A DNA stretch of 64,000 nucleotides. It comes from Ancylostoma caninum. Lineage: Eukaryota > Nematoda > Chromadorea > Rhabditida > Ancylostomatidae. Numbering within the stretch: the first letter of the stretch is position 1; every line of letters begins with the position of its first letter. Below, piece after piece: positions 25,201-38,700 of this stretch. The stretch spans positions 1,116,501 to 1,180,500 of the forward strand of contig JBAJFG010000136.1 of NCBI GenBank assembly GCA_037903475.1, written 5' to 3'. A program made the position numbers and the translations under genes. The notes beneath the pieces are model-generated. The model saw nothing but the letters and a program-made list of their open reading frames with translations. It was not told the DNA's origin and ran no database searches.

Positions 25201-28200
25201 CCAGATTGAACTCAAAATAAAATGAAGAATCCGTCAAATTTATTGCATTTAGAGAATTTGTGAGTTCTAGGAAGCTTGACCTATTCAAATATTCAGAAAG
25301 TGACAGAAATGGCAGCTCAGATGTTCCAGGAAAACCGGTTTGTGAGGGAAATCTTTTAGGATAAGAAAGGTAGAAGCTAGAAACATAGCGCTCCATCGCA
25401 GTTAGACGGAAGATAGAAAAGAAAAGAAATTAGAAGACAAAATGAAGAAAGAGACAATATCCCCTGTTACCTGGACAAAATATTAGTCGATGAAACAAGT
25501 TAGGAAAAAACGCGAAATACGATGCGAAGTATTTACATATACCACTTCCCCCTGGAAAAATGGAAATTTCCCCCGATTTTGGCGGTCAAGGAAAAGCGTG
25601 AAAGAACAAATACTATCAAGCAGCCATAAAGACCGTTGTTTATCGTATCGAACAAAGCAGATCCGCCGACGCTGTCATCCCTGAGGAAAATGCTCAGCGC
25701 GTAGGCGGAGCCCAAATGCGAGCGGAACAACGCTGACGGGTCACGAATGCCGAAATAGTGCGCAGAACGGGGATGCACAGGCTAAGGTCGCTAGTGAAAA
25801 AAATCCTGGAAGCCAAAGGATGCGAAGAGTAATCAGGCTTTTTGAGAAATCGGCAATCGGGTCTAAGAGGAACAAAAAAAATCGAAGAATTCTCACAGCA
25901 AGATGGAAGCGCCCATGGAACAGGGTTCCCATAACAAAACTGCTTCCTTGAAAAAAAAAGTCCTGAACAAAAGAATGAAAAATACAGAAGAAATGAGAGA
26001 AGCGGAAATGACCGTGCAACGGCTGCACCGGCTGTGGATACTGTGATGGTAGGGCAAACAACCGAGGTAAGTGAACTTTTACGCTGAAAAAGCTAACCAA
26101 ACAGTCACTTTAGGCAAAAGGTTTCTCGACGTTGACTCTGTCAACAGATGTAGCCATAAAGTAATCCACGACTCAGGAGTCAAAAGGTAATCCAACGTAC
26201 AGGGAAACATCATTAAAGCTTTTAAAGTCATTTCATGATTACTTAACGCCATTGATTCTCTTTGATTTTTAGTATGAATACGGCTAGAAATGCTCTAAGG
26301 ACATTTTTTGACAAATAGCTAACATCAGGAGATTTAACGGACCCATCCTATAAGGTGAAGATGCGAAGGAACACTTGAGATAAAAATGAAACCCATATTT
26401 ATTTATTTATTTGTTTACATGCAGTGAGTGCGCATACAATGATTAGTTACGAGCATTTATTTGTGGTGTAGCACGGCTGTGGATGTATACAATTACCAAA
26501 ACATGAGTAAAGTAAAAAAAATGGACCGGAAGCGAGGCCTGAATACGAAATCGTATGAATTCAATTGCCTAGATCCTCGACCTTTCAGGCTGATGTCTTA
26601 TCCACTGGGAAAATCAGCAGCAGGGGGGTTCGATCAAGTTGGGAGTGATCAGGGCGAGGTGCTCCTCAAGTTTCAACTATTTCGCCAAGAAAGCATGTTC
26701 GGAGTTCCAGAAGCTATCAGAACACCTTATGATTCTCGATATTCAACAGTTTAAAGTAATTGTTGGCACCCACATATCTAGAATAATATGTATTGCAGGG
26801 CTTTGTAGGTCATGTAGGAATGGTTCGTTATTCACTTTTGTTGCTTATTGAATGTCAGTTATACCTCGCCTATTTTTGTATGATTCAGTCTGTTGTTTGG
26901 ATTTTTTGTTTTGGTATCCGAGTTTTCGCGTTGTGTTATGCGTGTTGTGTGTTGTTTGATGATTCACATAGCATATTCATGCAATAAATTGAATTGAATT
27001 GAATGATGACGATGAACTTATGCGGGTCTATTTCGGGAAGTTTTCTATGCGCTCTCCCGACCGAGGTTTTCGACAAGAGCTGCTGGCAAAAGTACTACTT
27101 ACAACGTTATCACTGGTACTTACTAGGTTAGGGTGCGATTTCAGCAGCCTAGTTCTTAGTTGGTTCTTCAGGATTAAGCTGGTGTGCTTCCCTTGTTAGA
27201 TGGCACACAAAACTCCCAAAATTTACACTTCCTGGAGAACCAGAGAAATTTACACTTACTATTTCTTCCGATTTCTCCCAAGCTAGTCTTAGATCGCCAT
27301 CCAGGTATTATTGTATTAGGTTTTAACATAAGTCCTTGCGCTTTTTTTTCGGACGCACTTTTCTCCACTTATTTGCCATCTTTCAGGTACAAATCATATA
27401 CGGTTCAAAAGCACTTTTTCTCCTCTACAAGATTTGTGTGAAGAAGATTTCCTTGAAGCGATAGTTTGCTTGAGCTTCAAGCCTGCGAAGTGAAGCAACT
27501 AGTCAGTAGAAAACAGCACAACCGACAGCTACCTCTCCTGTCAATCAGCTGAAGCTCGAGAGGCCATCGAAACTTGCCAAGAGACCTGTGTTAAGTGTGA
27601 AAGAAACGTTTTTCTTAAAACGACCGGTCATTAGCAATTTTCTAATATTAAAAAAGACATATTTGGTCTCGATGACACCAATCGACCGACCAAGTTTCTT
27701 CCACGAGGACCCGGGACTTGCTTTAAAGGAATCGTTTGGTCTAGATGGGCATCATACTTCTCGAAGCTACCAAACATCCTATTTCATGGTGAGATCAAAC
27801 CCCACCTTCCAAAAATAGTCAAACTGGCACCCCAACAGTTCCACTGATGATGTTCTTCCGCGTTTATACTCTACAGAGCTTACAGGGTCAAACATTATGG
27901 GATGGTTCCTAGTCCTTACTGAATACAAGGAGGAAATTGGGTTTTTTTTCTGGAATTGCCGTTTTTCTTCTTAAGCCTAGAAATCAAGAAATTCAATAGT
28001 TCTCTGAAAACTCTTGGCGATAGATTCTAGAGGAAGGAAAGCGCTTTCAGACGGTGTAGTGCATGTTAGAGAAAAATGGCAATGGGACATTGCAACTGAA
28101 AAAAGAGCAAGGACTTATGTTAACACCTAATATTTATTCATTGATGGACATAAAGTGAACAGGAAGAACAGAGACGTCTAGCGGCAGGCAAAGGAGAACA

Positions 28201-29236
28201 ATATCATGAAAACAGGAGAATAGAAATTCTGGAAGTAAAATCGCATCATAGGAATGACTAACCAAGAACTGTAATGAACGTCCGAGACCTGATGAACTAA
28301 AAACAGAAGGGGTAAGACGGGAGGTATTTGAAGATTATGGAATTTTCCGGCAACAGCATTAGCCAAGCCTTGAGCAGCAATTATGAGCGAACAGTTTCTT
28401 TCTCGAGTATTTTTTCCTCAAAAAATTAGCTGCCGTCGACCATTGAGGAAAACAGGAAAAAAGAAGAGATCATGGCGCAGTTTTGTTCAGTTCAAAGAAG
28501 GCTAAATCAAAGGATCTAAAATAAAAAGTATGGAAATGAACTCTTAGCGGTGGAGCAAAATCCGAAGCGATTAGTTTGGCTTGATGCATCATTTCACAGC
28601 GCCAAAAACGAGGCTAACCGAACCGCCACAGGTCAAATCCAGTTCCGCAGCGAACGAGCGCGAGCCTAACCACGTTTTTCAGTGACATGCGGCGATCTTC
28701 ACGCACGACTGAATTAAAGAACTGTTCCCCGAGAAGTAGAATTCAATAGTGAAATTAGAAAAAGGCTCAAATAAGTGTCTGTCACTCTGACCAGAGTCTC
28801 GGCGAAAATGCAATAGAATAGTGTGTTTGCTCAGGGCGGCTGGCCGCAAGCGACGAGGATATTATGAAGATTCGCCGGCGACACCGAAAGCGCGGCGCTA
28901 CTGGCGCCGCGACGTCTTTATGGCACCGATATAGGTGTTACGGGTCAGTGAAGTTGTATTTTGCACAGCATGTACAACGGGGGGATTCAATCGCAGGTGG
29001 ATGAACTTCTCGGAGCTTTGCTGCTATGGTAGTTGACCTAAGTCGTTGACCAGGAGTCATTCAGGGGCCAATCGGGGCATGTGAGTTAACTGCGATTGCA
29101 TCATAGGAGGCTATGGCAGTAGCGGCTGTACCGCTCGAACTGGAGCAGTTCCGGCTGTGTGAAATCCTCTACCATTACCGGCTGGCCAGCCCGGTGATTT
29201 AACGGCCGGTAATGTTATAGTAGTGATGATCCTGTT
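22287..29236. other. gene-poor interval between the two host genes
   Basis: Nearly 7 kb without a gene I can name. A minus-strand frame at 22737-22530 starts MAEYIAADLDKEAERS and looks somewhat coding-like for about 40 residues, but it has no partner exon or recognisable family. An A-rich or simple tract occurs at about 24690-24730, and a short GAATT run near 26985-27003. The rest is AT-rich sequence with short random frames. The block around 28800-29240 is GC-richer, with a small GGCTGGCCAGCC hairpin. Confidence 0.4.
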
Positions 29237-29330
29237 TCAGTGTTGTTCCTTTGCGACCACATCACTTTACCATCACGCATCACCACCGCGAGCTGATGCA
29301 AAGACGGGAGCGTAGCGGTGTATGCCTGGA
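29237..29330. repeat. dispersed repeat (also at about 33450-33545 and, inverted, about 53995-54070)
   Basis: The segment with TTCCTTTGCGACCACATCAC, then CATCACGCATCAC and GAGCTGATGCA, recurs at about 33450-33545 on the same strand. It recurs in reverse orientation near 53995-54070, as GTGATGCGTGATGATA...GTGACATGGCGG. No coding capacity is seen. It is probably the edge of a longer interspersed repeat. Confidence 0.6.
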
Positions 29331-29701
29331 ATGGTTTCACTCACCAGTGTATGGAACTGTTACCGGCCTGCAAATGTTTCTTTCAGAGTGTGTTATCGGG
29401 TAGTAGCGCTACGCAACCGCTCTTGCACAGGCTCGCGCTAGGGATGCATGGAGACATACTTAGTGATATGGGTGGAAAGAAAACAGCTTTGAATCAGAAT
29501 GACCGCGAGTATACAGCGGGCCGGCCGCATGAAGTATCTGAGAGCATAGGTTGGTCAACATCTGATAAACTCCCCGTGGGCGAAAACATGTTGATCAATC
29601 TATGCGTTCTAGTAAAGTTCATTACAAAGCCACTACAGCCTCAATGTATGGGTACGTTCACTCTCATGAATCGTCCGTCTTGGGATTGACAAGTACGACA
29701 A

Positions 29702-32700
29702 ATGTTTCTTTTCAGAACTGTAATTCTGCTGTGTGCTTTGATTTGTGTTCAGCCATACTATGTAGCTGACGCGCTCACAATAGTTGCTCTTCGAGATTCT
29801 ACAATAACTTTAAACTGCACTCTTAGCTGTGCTAACGAAGCGGAGTATTACTGGTAAGTTGAGACTAGTTGACTTTTTATTTGAGGTAGAATGTCTCCTT
29901 ATCTAATTGGACCTCTATCATGTCAAAAGCTTCGTCATGATTTCGAATTTAGAGAAAGTTCAGTTACTGTTGTTTGTTGAGACGTTCTATTTACTTAACT
30001 TGAGGTAATTTTAGAATGCTAACAATTCTGTTAAAGGCGTAATGTATGGGCGCTTTTTTTTAACGGAGTGATAGTGGTTGGGCACATTCCTAGTGGAACA
30101 CCTTTTTCGGTGATGTTAGAGAAAATGGGTAAAATGGAGTTGGGGGGGGGGGCACTTGGTATAAGTTGGTAATATGATCTGTCCTGCACGTTCTGACTTG
30201 TTAGTTGACACGTCCACTTGCATGACTTGCTAGCTCTCCTAACGTACAGTAGTTACCTAAAATGCAAACAAGTCAGAACATGTAGGACAGGTCATATTAT
30301 TGATCAGTACAAAGTGGCTCCCCCCAGCTCCATTTTACCCTAGAAAAAAACTTTGTCAACGATCAAGCGTCACCGACAGTGTACAGAATATGTCAAAAGT
30401 CTTTACACAAGCACAACTGAAGTACAAAGAAGAGGAGAGTAGAAAATAGCGAACAAAAGCTTCCCAAAACACCTGTCAATGAAGGCAATAGTGAAAATAT
30501 GCGGTGTTTTATGCATAAACTGACATCTTCTTTTGTAGGTAAGCTGATGAAGACTCGATTTGACGTTTTATCGGCTACGTTTCGAGCTTGAGCTCGTGTT
30601 CAGGCCAACTAAAACCATGTTAAAAATACACACAAGTACATCATGAGCGAATTCAGTATCTACAGACCTGACAGTAAACAACAGAAGCCTAGACTACAGT
30701 CGCTCCGACCTGATCCAACGCTCCCAGAACAGGGTAGGATAGGATTCCACTGAATCGGCGAGAAGGGACACCCCTACCTACTGACGACGAAGTTAACTGC
30801 AAATGAGGGTACTTGAATGTAATGTGAACATTTTCCGATTCCGCAACGTGTTCTACAAACAGACGCGAGGATTGGCAATGGGAAGTCGACTAGCATATTC
30901 ATGAATAGCTTGGAGAGAGTCGCATTGCCACCAGAAGTACAGTATTACGGACGATATAATGATGATATCTTCATAGTTGGAAAGTCACGAAGAACACTGC
31001 GACAAACGTTCATGAGACTGAATTCGGCAAGTACATCGATTAGATTAACTATCGAAGAACCAAAGTAAGACCGTTTCTTGCCCCTCCTGAATGCAAACGT
31101 TGAAATCTAAGACGGCCGATTCAGTAGTATCTGGTATAGAAAACCAGCCTCGCACAACATCATCATTCACGCCAGAAGCTGTCATCCCGCTTACGTCAAG
31201 AGGAATGTGGTTCGGCACTTAATTACCACTGCCACTGAGATAACGTCTGTGAACTCTTAGAAAGTGCAAGATGAAGTCCATCTTACTTCTTCTTAATTGG
31301 CAGTTCATGTGTGTGTGCACGAAAACCAGCCATCAAAAACGGGAAATACCTACACCATGGTGCTCAGCATATCGAGTTATGTACGAAAATGTGGTAAATT
31401 TTGATTTTTACCCTGATTTAGAGGTGTTTTTTGGCCACTTTTGTCATGTTCAGACATGTTAATGGCCGACTGTTGTTTTCATCACCGTCGGAATGAATGA
31501 GATAGGCCTATGACTACAGGAGTGTATAAAAGGAAGGAGACGGGCAGGATACCTTTGAAACGAAGATGAGGAACGAGGCGGACGAGAAATGATGCGGATG
31601 GGGATTAGGGCATAGTGTATGGTAGAGGTGCGCCGGCGGTGAAACGGCTGGAGACGGGTCCAATGGTGTGATAAGGGTGCACCGGCGTCTAAAAGTGAGG
31701 AAACGTCTAGAGTCGGGTCCAACGGTGTGATAAGAGTGCGCCGGCGTCTAAAAGTGGGGGAACGCCTGGAGACGGGTCCTACGGTGTGATAAGGGTGCAA
31801 GGCCTCCAATAGTTGGGAAACGCGTGAACGATAGTGTCTGTTCTTCCACCTGCATCAATCTTATCTATGGACAGAAAAAATATACGAGCGAAGCGAGCAC
31901 GAAAAAAAGCCTGAGAGTCCGGCGTTAGCCGGACGATCAGGCTGGTAATATACTAAGACGGAATGGTTATGGCACCGACGAACATCGCTGTTGGAGACCC
32001 CATCGAGTACCTGGTGGAACTCCGATCATATTATCGTTCATCAATGACGCTTTTGCATTAGACGTGAACCGCGTTGTGAAGAAGTCACAACTTCCAATAT
32101 GCCTTGTCTCAGAACCTCCTCCTTCTCAACGACGTATGTTAACATCTTCACGACCGTATGAGAGACGTGACCAGATGAACTGTAACATATGCACAGTAGA
32201 ATATCACGTGTGCATGATGAAATGTGTGGTATATAAAGTGGTGTGTGAGACCTACCAGGAATTCTATATAATTGGAGAAACAGCCCGTCCACTTCACTGC
32301 AGGATTGACGAGCATATAAAGGCTTTACGGAGCCCGCCCAGAGAATCCGTTTTCACGTCACCGCAGTCACCGTCACGCGAGAGATCCACCACCACGTCTA
32401 CAAGTGTCCGTTCTGTATAAGAATGTGACAGATCCGGTAGAACGGAAGATAAGAGAAGCGATCTTCATAAAAGAGCAGACGCCACCGATTAGCATCCGGG
32501 ATGAAATGACTTTAAGATTTATCACAGTGTAACAACCATGACAAATAAGACATAAACAGCTTATATTCATCTCAAGTACCCTCACTTGCAGTCAACTTCG
32601 TCGTCAGTAGGTAGGGGTCTCCCTTCTCGCTGATTCAATGGAGTCCTATCCTACCCTGTTCTAGGAGCGTTGGATCAGGTCGGAGCGACTGTAGTCTAGG

Positions 32701-35700
32701 CTTCTGTTGTTTACTGTCAGGTCTGTAGATACTCAATTCGCTCATGATTGTGTATTTTTAACATGGTTTTGGTTGGCCTGAACACGAGCTCAAGCTCGAA
32801 ACGTAGCCGATAAAAGTCAAATCGAGTCTTCATCAGCTTACCTACAAAAGAAGATGTCAGTTTATGCATAAAACACCGCATATTTTCACTATTGCCTTCA
32901 TTGACAGGTGTTTTGGGAAGCTTTTGTTCGCTAGGAGGAGTCCGTTAAATCTCCTGCTGACGTTAGCTATTCACCGGATGGGTCCACAGCGGTGCAGTAG
33001 GCGCACCTTCATCGGGGTGTGGTGAAGATGCTGAAAAAAGCGTCCACCAGGGTGTGCCATCATCTGAGGTGCACCGGCGAAAAACGTTCATCGACAAGCT
33101 TGGCCCTCTTAACAGCTGTGCAAGCTTCATCGACAAGCTTGCACAGCTGTTAAAAGGGAGCTTCGGAGCCGAAAATTGGAAAGGTGCGAAATACTGAGCA
33201 GTGACAAGAGCAGAATGGCCGGCACGCCATGTAGAAGACGTCACGCGGAAGCATGCGAACGAAGCGAGCGAGAAAAGAAGCCTGAGAGTCCGGCGTTAGC
33301 CGGAATATCTAATTAAGTTCTAATGAAGCTCAATTGTCACACATGCCCTATTTTAGAAATCACAGGTCCCTTTTGTGTTAGGAGCAGGAATTCGGAAAGG
33401 AATAGTGACCATGTCCACTACGTGACGTATAGTCGTGATCATTCTGATTCATTGCTGGTTCCTTTGCGGCCATATCACTTCATCATCTCGCATCACTAGC
33501 ACGAGCTGATGCAGGAGCGGTATGGTCAGGAAATGGGTTCATTCACTACTCAGAACCTCAAAAACAACTTGTCGACAAGCATTTGGCGAGCAAGTTTCTG
33601 ATCGCATCTGAGACTTGTTTTTCCGAAAACTTGTCGACAACTTGTCCGCACAAAAGCTTGTTCACAACTTGCTTCTTTTTCTTCCTTGCCGACAATTTGT
33701 CGACCATATGAACGTGTTCTTGATCCATTCTTCACTGACAATCTGTCAGCTCTACAGAATTTTCAGAGGTAGAACTTGTGGAGGATAGCGAGTCTGTCTT
33801 TCAGTAGGAGCAAACGCTTTCCGATAATTGTACCAAAACAACCATTGCCCTCGTGTCCTCATTGGTTGCATCGTATGCTACGCGGGTATGGAATAATGAC
33901 TCTGTCCCGTCGAGAGGTTGTTCAGCTAAAATGTTGGCGGCAACTTCTTCCGCCGAAAGCTTGTTTGCAAGTTGCTTTTTGGAAAAGGTGGTCGACAACT
34001 TGTTTTTTCTCTTCCTTGTCGACAAGTTGTAGGGAGAAAAGCTTGTCGACAATTTGGTTTTTGGTGGCATGATGACTTCAAACTTGCCGACAACGATTTG
34101 CTAGTTAAAAGCTTGTTTGCGAGTTGTTTTTGGGCAAAACTGGGCCGACAACTTGTTGTCTCGATCCACTATGCAGGATAAAACCTGTAGTCAAGCAATC
34201 CGATACAACATTCAAATGCCGAGTTTATAGATTAAATCCAGCACAGCAAAACTAAGGAGCCCATCCCCTAGATTGACCAACGTCGCAGGGCAAGCGCATG
34301 GAATGTTACCCTGTAAATCGACAAAAATGAACCCCTCCGCCACCGGCTACCGTTCCACTTCAATCGTTGGTCGAATGTGGCTCGAGTTGCCTGGGATATC
34401 GCTGACGTCTATGGAGGAATCATCGCTGCTGAAATGATAGCAGAGAAGCGGTATGCCCGCTTTAAAAAAGGCAATTCGGCTCTGAAGCAGCTTCTTGTTC
34501 TGGACGCCAGTTTGTGCGACATAGTGACGATTATCTCTTAGGATTGTTCTAGATATGAGGGATGATCATTACTAATGCTAATGCGTAGCTTTAGCTCACG
34601 TATTCCGTGCGGAATCCTTAATGATCGTTGCAACCCACACAAACATTCGGGACTTCCGCGGAAGTTTGACGTCACTCGTCGATTTGTTCGAAAGTTATGC
34701 TGAACTTCCGCGGAAGATCCGAATGGAGACGTAGAGTAAAAAAGTATATTCGGAGCTCGACAGTCTTCGGCTCTTCCGCGGAGCTTCGAGACAAGTAGGA
34801 TGATCCAAGACACTAACATATCAACTATCTTGTTCTCGTCCAATTTTTGTAGTGATATGTTCTTGCTTGACTTCAGCTAGCCATACATATAAGAAACCAA
34901 ATACGGATTTTTTTCCGCAATTTTTCTTCAAAATTTACTTCGAAGTGCCCCAATAATGACACATGTCGAATTTCGGGTGAAGGTCGTGTCAGACAAGTCT
35001 GTCCCTGAGATTATTCCCATAAATAAGAAAATTTGACAGATTTTTACCGAAGAGGAATTTTCTATGTTATCATTGAAGTTGAAACCTGACCCAGATACGT
35101 GGCACAGTCAGAAGGCGAACTTGTTTGAGGCTCATCTTCAGAAAATGAGACCAGTAGTGTTTTATGAAGTCAACGATTCTCGGTTCACTTCATAATGCGC
35201 GAATTACGTCACTCTTGTTCGATCTCAGGACTTCCGCGGAGCTAGTTCGAAACTTCAGTGGAGCCAGTTCGGAACTTCCGTCGGGACACCCGCGGAAGCT
35301 CCGGAAGTTTGTCTGGGGAGGTGATCGTTCATACCGGGTATCATCGATTTCTCTGCTAAAATTTCACCAAAATGATTAACAAGAAATTCGAAGGGGGGAT
35401 TCCCACTACTACCTACGCTGCAGGTCTGGTGCACCCGTATATCACTTGATTTATTAAGTTCCTAATAATTTCATGAACAATGATCTAAGATGTTTTAGTA
35501 TCGAGCTGTCGTGAAGCCTCATGTAGGTGTTTCTTCTTTGATCAGTGTTCAATGAGAGCTTCTGTGTTAGTGATTTATTTCAGTAAGCTTTCGGCGCTTA
35601 GCGCTTTCTTCAGACCTTAATAAGTAAATACAATATGCGGTGTGAGACAAGTTAACAATTGTTTACATGTGTGACTAACCGAGCAGAATGGAAAGAGGAG

Positions 35701-38700
35701 CAGAAGTGAATGTACAAGAAATGTATGCAAATCTGTTGTTATCTCGAGACATCTTTAAGCGGTTGGTGTCAAGCGATTAGCCTTAATGCCTCAACAAGCT
35801 CTTCCTTATTATTGATCACCGGCTGATGTCGCTTGATTACTCGAACCTCATGATCTTCCTATGAAGAAGGTTCTCAAGATGACAGTGTAACACAACTACT
35901 TCGAACGCTGGGGTGGAATCTCGGGTGTGTACCATTGTACGGTGCCGGGAGAAGCTCGTATCGGGGTAGGCTTGTGGGCGGGCGAGTGCTCGACGATGCT
36001 CGTCCAAAAGCTTTCTCGACGGTCTTCCGCTTTCTCCAGTGTACCGCTGACCGCATCCGCTACACTTTATCAGATACACCGTGCCGCGCAAGTGAGAGAT
36101 CTTCTGGCCGGTGCAATACCGGCACCCCTCGTCGTCGGATCCGTTTTCGTACAACCGTGACGCCGTGGGTATCTCTTTGAGAGTGAGTGGAGGCTTGAAA
36201 ATCAAGCGCACTGGAAGTTGTGACCTCTTCACTATGGTATTAGCATTCTTTGCAATGTGTTCGTTGTGGTATGGCAATACCAGTGCGATTCCCTCTGGAG
36301 CCGAGTACGGTCTCCACGTTGTCATTTCTCCTCCGCTGTTGTAGCCGTTGTCAAAGAGAATGCGCTGGATTGAATCGTCTTCTGGGATGTTCATCACAAT
36401 TCATTCACTGGTTTTGATCAAATATCGTACTACATTCACTTTCATGTAGGTAGATGTAGTAATATGTTCTTCGATGATCTCTTTCTGTGCCAGCGATATT
36501 CCGTCGTTCCATTGCGAATTCGAACTTTTGTGTTCAGAAATGGTAAAAACCCATCTCCGCTTGGTTCTTCGACAGTAAACTTTATGCTCACATCCATAGA
36601 GTTCAAATTTGCGAGCGTTGTTGTCAGTTCAGTAAATGATGATCCAATCACAAAGATATCGTCGATGTAACGTTTGCACAGAATTGTCCCGTTCGTAACA
36701 CTGCCGCTATAGTCCTCGAGGACTGTAGCACCTCGCGTCGCCGTCGCCGGCGACTGTGAGGCCGATACGCATCGATTGTGGGCGGAGCGGCGGCGGCCGC
36801 CGTCGCCGGCGACTGGCGATCGCCAACATCGGCGGCCGCCAATGTTGGCGACTGTGACGTCGGTGCTTATCGATTGGTCGCCAACATTGGCGATCGGCGG
36901 CCGCCAATGTTGGCGACTGCGGCGCCGGTGCGTATCGATTGTGAGGGTCGCCAACATTGGCGGCCGCCGGCGACGGCGACGCAAGGTGCTATACTCCTCG
37001 AGGAGTATAGCGGCTACCTAAGCGACGCTTTCTCGATATGATTGAGATAAGGGCTGGGCATACTTGCAGCGACGGCGATTTGGTCGCCACGCGATTCAAC
37101 TTGCAAATATCACAAAAGCTGCCCTGGTCATTCCACGCGCCTTCATTCTCAAAAGCAATCCGTAGACGCGCGGCCGATTTTTACAAAACCTTACGAAGAA
37201 TGGTGTGGCGACCAAATCGCTGGTCAGTCGCGGTCGGGGCATACCTCATTCTGTAAGGTAAAATTTTCCGTTTACCAAGTAGTGTCCTCTTAATTTGTTC
37301 CCAAACCCCAGTATTTCAGAGTGATTTTCTATTCCTTCTCCATAACCGACTTTGCATACCTTCAAATTGTGAGTGTTTCATCAAAATTCCGAAAAAAAAT
37401 ATTCAATAAGAGTGCTCACTAGGTCAAATAGAGAATTGGAATCAGTTTCAAACGTTAAAATAGTCTTTCAAAACCAATCAGAAGCCATAATTCAAAAAAG
37501 GAAGATTTTTACCACAGCTTACTACCACTAGCTACGGGAAACAAATGTAAATGAAGCCTGAATATCGAATTTCTAGTGGAATGAGCTTAGCAAATGATTC
37601 AATGCCGTCGCCAATCATTAAATGAAGTACGCCCAAGCACACGATCCCGTCGCCGCGAATGAATCGCTCGTGCAAAACTCAGTCGCGGCGACCAAATCAC
37701 GTCGCTTGAAGTATGCTCAGGGCCGTAAGCAATGGCGAGTAACGGAGCAATACGTATCCCCATGGCTAAACCTCGTTTTTGCGCGTAAAAGTTGCTGTTG
37801 AAGCGGAATATGTTGCAGGCGACCTCCAGGAGTGTCTCGACATCTTTCACGGAGAAGCCGCACATACTCACTTCTTCGCTACGGCGGTTAAAGAGCTCGA
37901 GCAGAGTTTTGATAGCTGTATTGTTGTTGATGTTCGTGTTCAGTGACACTGCGTCGTAGCTCACATAGCATGCAGAGTTTGGGACCTGACATTGTTTGAT
38001 GGCATCAATGAACTCGCTAGAGTTAACAATGTGAGCACCAACCCAGCTTAGAAGTGGTGAAAGAATCTTCACCAGAAGCCAGCTGATTCGGTCCGATGGT
38101 CCTCTGCACAATGAGATGATGGGTCGCGTCTTTATTGTGGATATATCTGTCTCTGATACGTCCGCGCTCTGGTCAAGTTTATGCGTCTTGATCAGCGAGT
38201 AGTACGTTGGTATCTCAGAATAGTTCGTCCAAAAACGCGATGCTGTCTTCATGTTCCATTTTCTACAGAGGATAGACGTCACTGCTGATTTTAGTACCTG
38301 GCACTTCTGAGTGAAGCATTTGTATGAGCTTCGTTCGTAGGTACTATGGTCAGCGAGGGCGGGGGATGTTAGAGCTTGTCGAAGTCTTGGGGCATGATTA
38401 CGAATGGGCCAAATACGACTCTTTGTCGCCAACAGTTATTCGGAGAGTATGTCGTGTTGCTCTAAGCTTTCTCAATCCTCTGAGCTCGTGAGAAGTGAGA
38501 TTTGTTATGAAATGTGATTCTAAAGCGTCCCGATATTCTCGCATCAAATCAGCTTCCAGAGCTGAGATTACTGGATCCACTAATGTTGACTTCGGGATCG
38601 AAATGTGAGTTTTGGGGAATGAAAGTGAAGCAAGGATAGTCGATGTTCTGTCCAGAACTGTGGGGCTTTTAAGAATGCGCCATCTTAGTTGGTACGCAAA

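Larger units (their letters stand above)
30453..32930 (+). mobile_element. Penelope-like element B with inverted terminal repeats
   Basis: The body contains, in plus orientation, RT sequence (about 30838-31250) and a GIY-YIG nuclease segment (32064-32420). The body is bounded by two about 0.37-kb segments in inverted orientation (30453-30820 and 32567-32930), which carry the same sequence, including CCTACCTACTGACGACGAAG and a hammerhead-like motif. PLEs are known to be flanked by such terminal repeats in direct or inverted arrangement. RT and endonuclease are broken by stops, and about 31260-31960 looks like inserted foreign sequence. It lies in intron 1 of the FN3-like gene. Confidence 0.75.

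Noticed and set aside
31629..31800. CRISPR-like regular repeats
   Set aside because: Units are directly tandem without unique spacers, in a eukaryotic intron. A minisatellite.
36700..36984. N-terminal part of a long minus-strand frame rich in Arg/Pro/Ala
   Set aside because: It translates the palindromic MITE, not protein; only the part from 36695 leftwards is RT.
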